From Actinomycetes bacterium (GTDB lineage: Bacteria; Actinomycetota; Acidimicrobiia; Spongiisociales; SHLN01), in assembly GCA_024638625.1 (NCBI GenBank), contig JAHEJY010000005.1, positions 1 to 47,449 of the forward strand: a stretch of 47,449 bases of DNA, given 5' to 3'. The position numbers and the translations under genes are program-made. The notes under the pieces were generated by a model, which worked only from the letters and a program-made list of their open reading frames with translations, was not told where the DNA came from and ran no database searches. Shown here in pieces: positions 1 to 12,830 of the stretch (position 1 is its first letter; the number at the start of each line of letters is the position of its first letter).

Positions 1-105
1 GCTGCAGCAGCCTGAGTCTGAACACTTATAGTGGTCACACGTGGCGAGATTAGGTATATTGTGGTCTGAGTCGGACGCAGAGAGTGAGCGGAGCTTGCGG
101 ATCTC

Positions 106-137
106 GTTGCGATGGTGTTGCTGGACCCCATCGCAAC
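106..137 (-). terminator. 10-bp perfect inverted repeat downstream of menA
   Basis: GTTGCGATGG (106-115) and CCATCGCAAC (128-137) are perfect reverse complements around a 12-nt loop, about 25 nt past the menA stop. No T-run follows on the minus strand, so it is only a candidate terminator or RNA-stabilising hairpin. I see no gene in the rest of bases 1-162. Confidence 0.35.
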
Positions 138-162
138 CGCGTCCGGCTCATCAGGTTGTTGG

Positions 163-1068
163 CTACCTCCCCGCGACAACGATTCCGATGACGATGAGCA
201 ACCCGACTGCGAGCTGGGTTTGAGCGGTTCCCTGTAGGACCGGGATCAGGTCTTTTCCCGTAGCCCCGGAGCGGACCTGCCTCATCAGGCGCCAGGCCCC
301 CACCACCGTCACGATCGACGCAGCTGCCCCGGCCGGCACGACCCCGGCTATGGCCTCTGCGCCTGGAAGCACGGTTCCGCCCAACATCAACGCTGCGTAC
401 AGCCATTCGGATCTATCTCTCCCCATACGAACCGCCAGGGTGCGCTTGTTGGCGGCCTCGTCGGTTGGAATGTCACGAATGTTGTTAGCGACGAGGATCG
501 CAGTGGCCAGGAGACCGATCGGTAGGGACAACCACCAGGCATCGGCCGGCGCGGTGGAATCATGCACAAAACGGCTGCCAACCGTCGCGACAACGCCGAA
601 GAACAGAAACACGAAGACCTCACCAAGACCGGCATAGCCGTACGGGCGGGGGCCCCCGGTGTAACCGAGGGCGGCGATTATGGAAATCACGCCGATCGCG
701 ATGATGACGACGCCGGCTTGGAAGGCCAGGTAGATGCCACAGATGGCAGCTATGCCGAACATCAGCCACACGGCTGTCCACGCCTGGCGGCTGCTGACGA
801 GACCCGTCGCAACCACCCGATCCGGACCAAGCCGGTCGGGCGGGTCTGCGCCCCGTTTGGCATCTGATGCGTCGTTGGCGATGTTGGTGGCAATCTGGAT
901 GCACACTGCGGCGAGCAGGGTCACGAGAAAGACGTCGACTCGGAAGACGTCGTCGTGGTAGGCGAGGGCACCACCCACGACGACCGGGACCGCTCCCGCC
1001 AGGAGCGTTGGTGGTCGGCTGGCCGTCACCCAGGTCGCGATACCTGGCGCCGGGCTAGCCGAAGGCAT
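163..1068 (-). CDS. menA: 1,4-dihydroxy-2-naphthoate polyprenyltransferase (MenA)
   Basis: Membrane prenyltransferase of the UbiA superfamily. It would attach the polyprenyl tail to 1,4-dihydroxy-2-naphthoate in menaquinone synthesis. The 301-residue length is usual for the family and the protein is mostly hydrophobic helices. The first Asp-rich motif is NIANDASD (residues 62-69) and the second is NNIRDIPTD (195-203), the pair that binds Mg-diphosphate. TASRP near residue 15 is also typical of MenA. The ATG lies inside the end of the upstream beta-propeller gene (14-nt overlap), so it is the last gene of a unit that starts at ctaG. Linking quinone synthesis to cytochrome oxidase assembly fits one respiratory chain. 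The product is clear; substrate specificity rests on family similarity. Confidence 0.9.
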   Translation of the reverse strand: MPSASPAPGIATWVTASRPPTLLAGAVPVVVGGALAYHDDVFRVDVFLVTLLAAVCIQIATNIANDASDAKRGADPPDRLGPDRVVATGLVSSRQAWTAVWLMFGIAAICGIYLAFQAGVVIIAIGVISIIAALGYTGGPRPYGYAGLGEVFVFLFFGVVATVGSRFVHDSTAPADAWWLSLPIGLLATAILVANNIRDIPTDEAANKRTLAVRMGRDRSEWLYAALMLGGTVLPGAEAIAGVVPAGAAASIVTVVGAWRLMRQVRSGATGKDLIPVLQGTAQTQLAVGLLIVIGIVVAGR

Positions 1069-2563
1069 AGAAATAGCCGTCTCTGGCGCCGACGTAGATC
1101 GTCCCTTTCCAAATCGTTGGCGTCGACTCGATGCACCCCGAATTCAGATCGAATTGGGAAAGGATCTTCGGGTTTCTGGGGTCAGAGGTGTCGTAGAACC
1201 GCAAGCCGCCTCCTGCCTCGCAATTGATCGAGACGATGAGTGTTCGGTCGACGAGGAGGGGAGACGACCACGCGTGATGGCCGACCTCGTCGCGGAAGAC
1301 GACCTCTCCCGTTTCGATGTCTACGGCAAGGAGCTCACCCGGATGGGTGGTGACATAGATCACTCCATCACCCAGAACCGGAGTGGCCCAGAGACCGCCG
1401 TCATCGCCTTCGATCCGAGGGGGGATCGGAACTCCCCACACGAACGGATCGGGTCGAGAAGGATCGAGCTTTACGAGCTGGCCCACCTCCCTGCTGCGGG
1501 CGTTGAAGCGCTCCATCTCGACCGGCACATACAGCATCCCCTCCTCGTCAATGACGATCGAGGCATCGATGTCGTCGCCGAGCCAATAGTCGAACACGAT
1601 CGGAGCCTCGCCGGAACGGATAGTGGTGATGTCGACCCCGACCACCCGCCCGCCCCCGTTTGCGAAGTATGCCGTGTTCTCGAATACCGCAACCGAGTTC
1701 TCGATCGAAAGGTTGCGACCGACGAGGTTGATCAGTTCGGTTGTCCAGCCGTTCACCGTTGCCAGCACCTGAGGGTCGACCCGGACGGTGCCGTCTTCTG
1801 CATAGCTTCGGTTCAGCTGCACGGCGTAGAAGATTCCGTTCTCACCGCCTTCATAGAGAACATCGTCGATAACAGACGGGTTGCCGTCCCAATCATTGTT
1901 CCAGATGCCATTCCAGTCATCAGAATTCAGGGCCCACAGCTCAGTGGGAGTATCGCGGTCGAGGGCCAGGATGCGCATCTTGTTGTCTCGGGAGCCGAAG
2001 TACAACAGGGGAAACCCGTCCGGATCGAGCGTCACCGATCCTTTGATGGCGTCGCCCGTTACGAAGGGAGGCCGGGTTTCAAGGCCGGTGGTGGCGTCGA
2101 GGAAATGGACCTTGTGGTCGTACGCCCCGAAGATGACCTCGGTGACACCGTCACCTCGCTCGTAGACAACCGGCTGGCCGGTCCAGGCGGTCCCGCATTT
2201 CGTCGTTGGGCCCGTTCCCGGATCCGTCACGCCGCACATCTCCCCGAACCGCCACTTGATGGACGGGCTCGTGGGGACCGGGCCGACGCCGTACCAGGTG
2301 TGGGTGGGATTGCCACGGAACTGCAGCACGCCCGCGACGACCCCGTGGGGCCTTTTGACTGCGTTCACGAAGGTTTCGGGGATAGTCGTTGTGGTAGTGC
2401 TGGTGGTGGTCGTCGGCTCAGCAGCCGGGGCGGCGGATTCGACCGCCGGCGGCAGGGTCGAACTGACGGTTTCGATCCCGGCCAGCTCGCCGGCAACGCT
2501 CGCACAGGCCGGGAGCAGGACAACCGCCACTGCGCAGACGATTACTCGGGTGCCGCCGGTCAT
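1055..2563 (-). CDS. PQQ-type beta-propeller lipoprotein
   Basis: Predicted lipoprotein, 502 residues. The N-terminal signal ends in a lipobox (LLPAC), followed by an Ala/Pro/Thr-rich linker with a Thr/Ser run (about residues 50-65). The remainder looks like a beta-propeller of the PQQ/WD40 type, with repeated blades of the form 'GVIYVTTHPGELLAVDIETGEVVF', 'GTIYVGARDGYFYAFG' and 'KVHFLDATTGLET'. Such proteins are scaffolds (BamB-like) or quinoprotein dehydrogenases. I cannot see a convincing PQQ-binding active site, so enzymatic activity is not claimed. It starts with an ATGA overlap with the NAD(P)-binding gene and overlaps menA by 14 nt, so it sits in a tightly packed operon with cytochrome oxidase assembly genes. 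A role at the outer face of the membrane is inference. Confidence 0.75.
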   Translation of the reverse strand: MTGGTRVIVCAVAVVLLPACASVAGELAGIETVSSTLPPAVESAAPAAEPTTTTSTTTTTIPETFVNAVKRPHGVVAGVLQFRGNPTHTWYGVGPVPTSPSIKWRFGEMCGVTDPGTGPTTKCGTAWTGQPVVYERGDGVTEVIFGAYDHKVHFLDATTGLETRPPFVTGDAIKGSVTLDPDGFPLLYFGSRDNKMRILALDRDTPTELWALNSDDWNGIWNNDWDGNPSVIDDVLYEGGENGIFYAVQLNRSYAEDGTVRVDPQVLATVNGWTTELINLVGRNLSIENSVAVFENTAYFANGGGRVVGVDITTIRSGEAPIVFDYWLGDDIDASIVIDEEGMLYVPVEMERFNARSREVGQLVKLDPSRPDPFVWGVPIPPRIEGDDGGLWATPVLGDGVIYVTTHPGELLAVDIETGEVVFRDEVGHHAWSSPLLVDRTLIVSINCEAGGGLRFYDTSDPRNPKILSQFDLNSGCIESTPTIWKGTIYVGARDGYFYAFG

Positions 2564-3015
2564 AGTTGGGCGCGCTCATCGAGTTCCGCCACCTGTTTCG
2601 CTGCGATATGGATATCTTCAACTTCGACGATCGCGAACTCCGGTGCACATTTGGCCAAACCGGCCTCCTCGGCGAGCGATGGCGATCCGATCCAGATGAT
2701 CCTCTTGACGTGGGCGTCTGACAGTCCTTCCGCCCATGCCCTCGCGACGTCAACCGGCCTGGCGGCGAAGGACCGCTCGCGGTCATCCGACGCCGCCAAT
2801 CCCACGAGCACGGCCGAGAAAACCGAGGTTGCTGCCCCGCCCACGTGAGAGGCGTCAGAGATGTCGCCGGTCGCCACCTTCACGCCCTTCTCCTTGAGCA
2901 GAAGGCCGACGCCCGGGTCTGTGACGAAGGCACGGAGCTCACCGTCGCGAGCAAGCAGAGCCCCGACCGTCGCCATACCGACGTCGGTATCGGCACCGAC
3001 GACCAAAACGGGCAT
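2560..3015 (-). CDS. Short NAD(P)-binding (NmrA/SDR-like) protein
   Basis: Small Rossmann-type protein of 151 residues if it begins at the ATG at 3015, where the sequence reads MPVLVVGADTDVG; the ORF track start at 3054 lies inside ctaG. The start at 3015 is one base past the ctaG stop. The N-terminus has the beta strand and Gly-rich turn of atypical SDR/NmrA proteins (GADTDVG), then a strand ending in Asp after 'VKVATGDISD', as in nucleotide-sugar epimerase-like folds. It is roughly half the length of ordinary NmrA-like enzymes and has no visible YxxxK catalytic motif. It may therefore be a binding or regulatory protein rather than a full reductase. It overlaps the next gene by ATGA. Function unknown. 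Confidence 0.65.
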   Translation of the reverse strand: MPVLVVGADTDVGMATVGALLARDGELRAFVTDPGVGLLLKEKGVKVATGDISDASHVGGAATSVFSAVLVGLAASDDRERSFAARPVDVARAWAEGLSDAHVKRIIWIGSPSLAEEAGLAKCAPEFAIVEVEDIHIAAKQVAELDERAQL

Positions 3016-3016
3016 G

Positions 3017-3838
3017 TCAGCTGTCCACGTGCCGGGGCTGTGTGCTGGGGACACCCTCTTGCCTGGCCCATCGGAAGAACATCACACCGATTGCAAGCCA
3101 GGTGATCGGGATGGTGGCCACCTTCATGATGAGGCCGGCTATCTGCTGGTCTTCGAGGGCCGTGATGTCAAATACCCTCGGTGCAAGTTCGTACGTGTTG
3201 TACAGCGGAAAATCACCGAACGTGAGAGCACTGGCAGGGATGACGGCGATCACAGACGTCGTCAGAAACAAGAACAAAATACGAGCGAGGTAGGTCTTTG
3301 CCCGAAATTCCGGTATGGGGGAGAGAACCGGGAGCCAGAGCACGAGCCCGGTTGCGATCCACAGCATGTCCATGGCGAAGGAACCGAGCTGGCCGGCTCG
3401 CAGCGTATCGACAGTGATCGGCGCGTGGGTGGTTACCAGGAGTGCGTTATAGAGGATGCCAGAAAAGAGGAGCGAGCCGGTGACGCGCCGGGTGATTCGG
3501 TAGAGGCGGAGGCGGGCCAGGACTCGCCGCATCATCCATTCGGGGGTCCCCATGAGCATCAGAGGCACCGCCACCATGGCGTAGAGCACGAACTGGACCA
3601 TATGGGCTGACGCCAGGTAACCGGCGCCGAGGGGACCGAGTGGCCAGTCGGAGGCGACCCACAGTGTCAGAACCCCCAGCAGAAAGTAGATCTTCTGGCT
3701 GCGCGCCAGCACCTTATTGCGCGCCAGTCGGAAGTACAGCACAAGTAGCGCTCCGACAACTACCCAGACGCCCGGATACAGCGTGAGTTCCCAGCGCCAC
3801 GGGCGCAGAGAAGACGTGCACCACCAACTCCAGTTCAT
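3017..3838 (-). CDS. ctaG: CtaG-type cytochrome c oxidase assembly protein
   Basis: Polytopic membrane protein of 273 residues matching the caa3-type CtaG family, which helps assemble the copper site of cytochrome c oxidase. Visible hallmarks are several hydrophobic helices, a 'SAHMVQFVLYAMVAVPLMLMGTP' segment with the conserved His-Met, and later His/Asp-bearing loops such as 'TTHAP' and 'TALEDQQIAGLIMKV'. The family usually has 6-7 transmembrane segments. The ATG at 3838 lies 6 nt after a TAACCT box, so the gene probably has its own leaderless promoter. It heads the ctaG, NAD(P)-binding, beta-propeller, menA unit, while sco, PCuAC and cytochrome c genes lie just upstream on the same strand. 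The shared theme is copper delivery and respiration. Confidence 0.85.
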   Translation of the reverse strand: MNWSWWCTSSLRPWRWELTLYPGVWVVVGALLVLYFRLARNKVLARSQKIYFLLGVLTLWVASDWPLGPLGAGYLASAHMVQFVLYAMVAVPLMLMGTPEWMMRRVLARLRLYRITRRVTGSLLFSGILYNALLVTTHAPITVDTLRAGQLGSFAMDMLWIATGLVLWLPVLSPIPEFRAKTYLARILFLFLTTSVIAVIPASALTFGDFPLYNTYELAPRVFDITALEDQQIAGLIMKVATIPITWLAIGVMFFRWARQEGVPSTQPRHVDS

Positions 3839-3844
3839 GATCCC

Positions 3845-3850
3845 AGGTTA
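3845..3850 (-). promoter_or_regulatory. Leaderless -10 box of ctaG
   Basis: TAACCT on the minus strand, followed by six bases (GGGATC) and then the ATG of ctaG. Spacing and sequence match the TANNNT boxes before other starts in this window. No -35 element is obvious. Confidence 0.6.
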
Positions 3851-3884
3851 GGGAGAGGTCGAACAATACGCATCGGCCAGTCCG

Positions 3885-4241
3885 CTATGAACCGAGAGAC
3901 TCGACAAAAGCCGCAATGTCGGCAATCTCGTTCTCAGAGAGGGCGTATGGAGGCATGAAACCCCGGAAATCTCCCACGACCACCTGCTGCGGAAAGACGA
4001 TCGAACTGCGGATATAGTCGGCGTCGACCGGAACCGCTGTCCCGTTCATATCAACTCTTGACTGTCCCCAGATTCCGTTCCAATCGGGACCCAATTCCGG
4101 TCGCGATCCGTCATGGCAAACCACGCATCCGAGGTCTTGCACCAATTCCCTTCCACGATCAACAGGGGATGACTCGATGGTGCCGTCGCCGCACGCCGAG
4201 AGCAATAACGCCAGCATGATCAAAGCGGTGGGTCGTCTCAC
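3885..4241 (-). CDS. Small cytochrome c lipoprotein
   Basis: Exported class I cytochrome c of 118 residues. The leader ends in a lipobox with Cys17 (LLSAC). The haem-binding motif is CVVCH (residues 39-43) and the likely distal ligand is Met96 in FMPPY, followed by the terminal helix 'SENEIADIAAFVESLGS'. Such small c-type cytochromes or cytochrome oxidase subunit II-like domains pass electrons to the terminal oxidase. It starts with GTG directly after the TAA of the PCuAC gene (TAAGTG), so the two are probably translationally coupled. Lipid anchoring fits a single-membrane envelope. Its position after sco and the copper chaperone suggests an electron-donor role to a copper oxidase. Confidence 0.85.
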   Translation of the reverse strand: MRRPTALIMLALLLSACGDGTIESSPVDRGRELVQDLGCVVCHDGSRPELGPDWNGIWGQSRVDMNGTAVPVDADYIRSSIVFPQQVVVGDFRGFMPPYALSENEIADIAAFVESLGS

Positions 4242-4676
4242 TTATTGCGATTCCAGGAGATCGAGGTAGGTATCGAGAGACACAACGGGGATCCTTTCGG
4301 TAAACGACCCGGTCTCGAACTCAAATGTCGCCGAGATGCTGCCATCCTCGACGATGCCTACGGCGTCCATGATCATGACGTGAAGTCCCCCGGGGCGGAG
4401 ATTCAAGGTGGAGTTCGCTGCGATGTCGACGCCGTCGACCGGTTTCATACTCGCCTGACCGTCGGCACTGATGGCTGTCTCGTGGATCATGGTCGTGTAG
4501 CCGTCCACCATTACTCGGATCAGGCGATCTCCAGAACTACCCGAATTCGTGATATCCAGATAGATCGCAGCGTTTGGCCCGGAGGGCTCAACGGCGTAGG
4601 CCGAACCAACTTTGATCGGACTTCCGCTGCTACAGCCGGCAATGAGTAACGCCAGTGCAACAACGGTGCTTCTCAT
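4242..4676 (-). CDS. PCu(A)C-type periplasmic copper chaperone
   Basis: Copper(I) carrier of the PCuAC family, which loads the CuA site of cytochrome oxidase together with Sco. The ORF track starts at 4778, but the better start is the ATG at 4676: it overlaps the sco stop codon as ATGA and directly precedes a lipoprotein signal (MRSTVVALALLIAGC). From that start the copper motif is His65, Met77, His99 and Met101, close to the family pattern H-x10-M-x21-H-x-M. The protein is then 144 residues, usual for the family. It lies between sco and the cytochrome c gene, which supports the functional call. Confidence 0.88.
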   Translation of the reverse strand: MRSTVVALALLIAGCSSGSPIKVGSAYAVEPSGPNAAIYLDITNSGSSGDRLIRVMVDGYTTMIHETAISADGQASMKPVDGVDIAANSTLNLRPGGLHVMIMDAVGIVEDGSISATFEFETGSFTERIPVVSLDTYLDLLESQ

Positions 4677-5305
4677 CGTTCCCCTCCAAGGTTTGCGAGA
4701 ACCTCGAGGTCGTGTGCCCATTCGCTCTGGCGAGTACCGAAGGGATACATGGTGTATCCGAGCCCGTCGGGCGCCCACGCGAACACCTGGGCCGCGTGAC
4801 CGACGAGATAGTCGGGATCGGACGTATCACCGAGGATCGCCGCAGGAACGCCTAACGCTTCCTCGGCTGTTCGCAACTCGTCCATGCTGCCGGTGAGGCC
4901 GATGTAGTCCTCGCTGAACCCATCGAGGTAGTTGCGAATGACCTCAGGCGAGTCCCGCCCCGGGTCGACCGAGACGAATATCACCTCGGTGTTCTCCCTC
5001 AACGGCGGATTTCGATCGAGGACCGACGTGATCTGGGCGAGGTGAACCGGGCAGATGTCAGGACAATAGGTGTAGCCGAAATAGAGAAGTGTCAGCTTTC
5101 CCTGTGTGGAAGCCTGGAAGTCGTAGGGTTGGCCGGCCGTATCCGTCAGGACGAATGATGGCTTCGGAGTGGGTTCGGACAACTCGACTCCCTGAAACCG
5201 ACCGGTCGCATCGATGTCACCCGAGCCGGCGACCGTGCTGCAAGCAGCAAGAATCAGGCCGGCAACCAGGCCGGAGACCAGCAGCACCATCGACCGGAAT
5301 CTCAT
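4673..5305 (-). CDS. SCO1/SenC copper chaperone lipoprotein
   Basis: Thioredoxin-fold protein of 210 residues that delivers copper to, or reduces, the CuA centre of cytochrome c oxidase. A lipobox (LILAAC, Cys22) anchors it outside the membrane. The metal-binding motif CPDICP gives Cys81 and Cys85, and the third ligand is His170 in YLVGHAAQVF, so all Sco ligands are present. The conserved 'LLYFGYTYCPDICP' and 'VFVSVDPGRDSPE'-like segments are clear. The ATG is preceded by a TAGCCT box seven bases upstream. It is the first gene of the sco, PCuAC, cytochrome c unit. Confidence 0.93.
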   Translation of the reverse strand: MRFRSMVLLVSGLVAGLILAACSTVAGSGDIDATGRFQGVELSEPTPKPSFVLTDTAGQPYDFQASTQGKLTLLYFGYTYCPDICPVHLAQITSVLDRNPPLRENTEVIFVSVDPGRDSPEVIRNYLDGFSEDYIGLTGSMDELRTAEEALGVPAAILGDTSDPDYLVGHAAQVFAWAPDGLGYTMYPFGTRQSEWAHDLEVLANLGGER

Positions 5306-5312
5306 GCGGAGG

Positions 5313-5318
5313 AGGCTA
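5313..5318 (-). promoter_or_regulatory. Leaderless -10 box of sco
   Basis: TAGCCT on the minus strand followed by seven bases and the sco ATG. It lies in the 214-bp divergent gap between sco and gltB; no convincing gltB promoter was recognised there. Confidence 0.55.
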
Positions 5319-5519
5319 GGACGGGCGACCGACTATCCGTAAGGCCGCTTGGCGCTCTTCGATCGGCGTGAAGCCACCAACAAGCCTCGAAACACTCCAG
5401 TAACAATGAAACGGTATGTTTCTTGTTCTCCCAGGGAACATGAATGGTGATGGGACACGCTCGGTACGAGCGGATGTTCTGTGGGAAGTAGATGAAGTCA
5501 CTCCGGGAGGATCCAAGTA

Positions 5520-10104
<4,585 letters not shown>

Positions 10105-10112
<8 letters not shown>

Positions 10113-11568
10113 TATCCGCGGGTTCATGAAATATGATCGGGAGCTGCCGAAGCGGCGTCCCGTGACAGAGCGTCTTTCTGACTGGCGGGAGGTGTACCTC
10201 GAATTCCCGCACGAAACGCTCAAACACCAGGCGTCGCGTTGCATGGACTGCGGGATTCCGTTCTGCAATAACGGCTGTCCCCTCGGCAACCTCATCCCCG
10301 ACTGGAATGACCTCGTCTACAGAGACCATTGGCGAGAGGCCATCGATCGACTCCACGCCACGAACAACTTCCCCGAGTTCACCGGCCGCCTCTGCCCGGC
10401 ACCGTGTGAAGCAGCTTGTGTTCTCGGCATCAACGAAGACCCGGTGACCATTAAGCAGGTCGAGGTCGAGATCATCGAGCGGGCGTTCGAAGAGGGCTGG
10501 GTGACGCCGGTCATTCCTTCGACCAAGACCGGAGAGTCGGTAGCCGTGGTCGGGTCCGGCCCGGCCGGGCTGGCAGCCGCCCAACAGCTCACCCGAGCCG
10601 GGCACCGCGTGGTGGTGTTCGAACGGGCCGACCGGATCGGCGGATTGCTCAGATACGGCATTCCTGAGTTCAAGATGGAAAAGCGCGTCCTCGATCGTCG
10701 TCTTCAGCAAATGGAAGCCGAGGGCACCGAGTTCCGAAGCAACACGGAAGTAGGGGTAGATGTGAGCGCGTCGGAGCTACGCGACGAGTTCGATGCCGTT
10801 GTGCTCGCCGGAGGCGCAACCCAATGGCGGGACCTGCCGATTCCGGGTCGTGACCTCGAGGGAATCCACCAGGCTATGGAGTACCTGCCACCGGCCAACC
10901 GCGTGCAGATGGGAGACCTGGCCGAACCTCCCATCAGTGCAGCAGGCAAGCATGTGATCATCATCGGGGGTGGAGATACCGGTGCCGACTGTCTCGGAAC
11001 TGCGCACCGGCAGGGGGCCGCGTCGATCCACCAATTCGAAATCCTGCCCCGTCCCCCCGAGGAGCGACCGGACGCCAACCCCTGGCCCACCTGGCCGATC
11101 ACCTACCGGGTGTCGTCGGCCCACGAGGAGGGCGGCGAGCGAGAGTTCGCGATAAACACCGAGATGTTCGTCGACGATGGAACCGGCAATGTGGCCGGGC
11201 TCAAGACCCACCGGGTCGACATGAATTTCGTCGACGGCCGGATGTCCTTCGACAAGATCGAAGGCACCGACGCCGACTTCCGTGCCGATCTCGTTCTCCT
11301 GGCAATGGGATTCACCGGCCCGGAACGCAGCCCGATGCTCGAGCAGTTCGGCGTCGACGTGACCGATCGGGGCCATGTTGCCCGGGACGACAACTGGTCA
11401 ACCAATGTGCCGGGCGTATACGTGGCAGGCGACATGGGGCGCGGCCAATCACTCATCGTCTGGGCCATTGCGGAGGGCCGGGCGGCGGCTGCGGCGGTAG
11501 ACCAGGACCTGATGGGCGAAACCCTGCTACCGGCTCCCTTGACCCCGACAGCGAGACCGCTGACATAG
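10105..11568 (+). CDS. gltD: Glutamate synthase small subunit
   Basis: Beta subunit of glutamate synthase, 487 residues. It takes electrons from NAD(P)H and passes them through FAD and iron-sulfur clusters to GltB. The N-terminal cluster motifs are [14 protein letters not shown] and [10 protein letters not shown]. Two dinucleotide-binding folds follow: '[17 protein letters not shown]' for FAD (about residue 148) and '[16 protein letters not shown]' for NAD(P)H (about residue 283). The C-terminal '[19 protein letters not shown]' is typical of this flavoprotein group. The ATG lies eight bases inside gltB, indicating translational coupling. A structured repeat begins about 15 bases after the stop and may also act as terminator. 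Confidence 0.97.
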
Positions 11569-11582
11569 CAGCCTTCCCACAC

Positions 11583-11783
11583 AGTCCCCCGCTTGCGGGG
11601 GAAGGTACCGCAGCCCGACGAAGGAGGGCTGGGGTAGGGGGTGCTCAAAGTTGTTCCTGTACCTGGTCGTTGATTGGCCGCACTTGGAGAGAGATCGACA
11701 ACCCTCTACCCCCGACTCGGCTGGCGCTCCGTCGGCGGTACGTTCCCCCATCTGGTCGCCGCTTGCGGCGGTTGATGGGGACT
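11583..11783. repeat. Inverted-arm repeat element, copy A
   Basis: Noncoding element of about 200 bp made of two inverted arms. The left arm starts AGTCCCC, forms a hairpin CCCCCGC-TT-GCGGGGG (11586-11601), then GGAAGGTACCGC, a second hairpin CAGCCC/GGGCTG, and ends GGGGTAGGGGG. The right arm (about 11702-11783) read in reverse has the same order: AGTCCCC, a hairpin ending GATGGGG, GGAACGTACCGC, then GGGGGTAGAGGG. The arms are separated by about 60 bp. Copies B and C lie at about 44.4 kb and 47.3 kb. It fills most of the gap between gltD and the DUF4235 gene and encodes nothing recognisable. Confidence 0.75.
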
Positions 11784-11855
11784 ATTCGAAGATTCGTGAC
11801 CACCGGGTTTGGGGAAGCCGGATTCGGGTAATCGGTTCACGAAAGTGAGGATGAC

Positions 11856-12131
11856 ATGAAGAAGTTTGTTTGGAAGGGGCTCGTGAGCCTTGTCACGTTT
11901 CTGGCCGCTGCTGCCGCTCGCAACGTTGCTACTTCCGCGTGGTCGAAGGTTTCCGACACCGAGGGTCCGGTGAATCCGGCGGACGAATCGGTCAGCTGGC
12001 CCGCCGCAACTGGCTGGGCGCTCTTAGCCGGGGCAGCGGGCGGCATCGCTCGCGTGCTCGGACGCAGGGGTTCGGCCGCAGCTTGGAAGACGGCTACCGG
12101 TGAGACTGCTCCGGGGATTCAAACCGCCTGA
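11856..12131 (+). CDS. DUF4235 family small membrane protein
   Basis: Protein of 91 residues resembling the DUF4235 family, common in actinobacteria and of unknown function. It begins with a short Lys-rich stretch and an amphipathic or hydrophobic segment (KKFVWKGLVSLVTFLAAAAARN). A second hydrophobic segment follows (ATGWALLAGAAGGIARVLG), and it ends with the family-type 'AAAWKTATGETAPG'. The start is supported by a purine-rich ribosome site (GTGAGG) a few bases before the ATG. It stands alone between a repeat element and the ECF sigma factor gene, so context does not reveal its job. Confidence 0.75.
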   Translation: MKKFVWKGLVSLVTFLAAAAARNVATSAWSKVSDTEGPVNPADESVSWPAATGWALLAGAAGGIARVLGRRGSAAAWKTATGETAPGIQTA

Positions 12132-12204
12132 TTCCCTCGTTTTTCTCGAGCCCCCATTCACCGGCTCGCATCAACGGAAGTCCGTGACCGGGCGTGGCGT
12201 TAAT

Positions 12205-12233
12205 CCAGAGTGACGGAACAGACCAGAGTGACG
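12205..12233. promoter_or_regulatory. Direct repeat CCAGAGTGACG x2, candidate operator
   Basis: CCAGAGTGACG occurs at 12205-12215 and 12223-12233, an 18-nt period, in the 228-bp gap upstream of the ECF sigma factor gene. Tandem sites with near two-turn spacing can bind a regulator, but no protein is known for this one. The rest of this gap holds nothing recognised. Confidence 0.35.
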
Positions 12234-12359
12234 TAAAGAGCCGCAGCCGATAGGGGATCGACGGACTAGAGGCTGCTTCCCACGAGTGGAGGGGTTCGCA
12301 TCCGGTAATTTGTGGATCGTGTCACCCGGAGCGGCATCGTCGAGCGTTATAGGAGTGCT

Positions 12360-12830
12360 ATGACGAGAGACGAAGAGATGTACCGCAAGCATTCCGAAGA
12401 GCTCACCCGATTTGCGACCGGCCTGGTCGGCCCCCACGATGCGCCCGACGTTGTCACCGACGCCTGCCTGCGGGTGTTTCGTTCGCCGGCCTGGGGCAAG
12501 GTCGAGAACCCACGGGCGTATCTATACCAATCGGTTCTCAATCAATCGCGGAGCCATCACCGTTCTGCGGTCCGCAGGCAGGTCAAGGAGCAAGAAGCGG
12601 CATTGCTGGCCGCACCGACATCGTCGGTGGTCACCATGCCGGGCCTGGACCTCGATGTTCTGAGAGTGCTCGACCAACTGAGTCTTCGTCAACGCGCCGT
12701 CGTCTTCCTCACGTACTGGGAAGATCTCGACCCGGCCGCGATAGCACGGCGGCTCGGTATTTCCACCGGATCGGTCAAGCGTCATCTGGCGCGGGGCCGG
12801 GCCAAGCTCAGGGAGTTGATCGATGCATAA
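12360..12830 (+). CDS. ECF-type RNA polymerase sigma factor
   Basis: Extracytoplasmic-function sigma factor of 156 residues from the ATG at 12360; the ORF track start at 12312 is an upstream GTG. AGGAG sits four bases before the chosen ATG. Region 2 is recognisable in 'EELTRFATGLVGPHDAPDVVTDACLRVFRSP...NPRAYLYQSVLNQSRSHHR'. Region 4 is the helix-turn-helix 'LSLRQRAVVFLTYWEDLDPAAIARRLGISTGSVKRHLARGRAKLREL'. The stop codon overlaps the start of the next gene (ATGCATAA), so the large membrane protein downstream is its probable partner. Its regulon and signal are unknown. Confidence 0.9.
   Translation: MTRDEEMYRKHSEELTRFATGLVGPHDAPDVVTDACLRVFRSPAWGKVENPRAYLYQSVLNQSRSHHRSAVRRQVKEQEAALLAAPTSSVVTMPGLDLDVLRVLDQLSLRQRAVVFLTYWEDLDPAAIARRLGISTGSVKRHLARGRAKLRELIDA

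Noticed and set aside
2370-2425. GGT/GTG-rich repeat tract that might be a microsatellite
   Set aside because: It encodes the Thr/Ser/Ala linker after the lipobox of the beta-propeller protein on the minus strand; such linkers are common.
1154-2848. 564-residue plus-strand ORF
   Set aside because: It is the antisense shadow of the beta-propeller lipoprotein and its neighbour. The minus-strand proteins have a lipobox, repeated propeller blades and operon overlaps; this frame has no recognisable domain.
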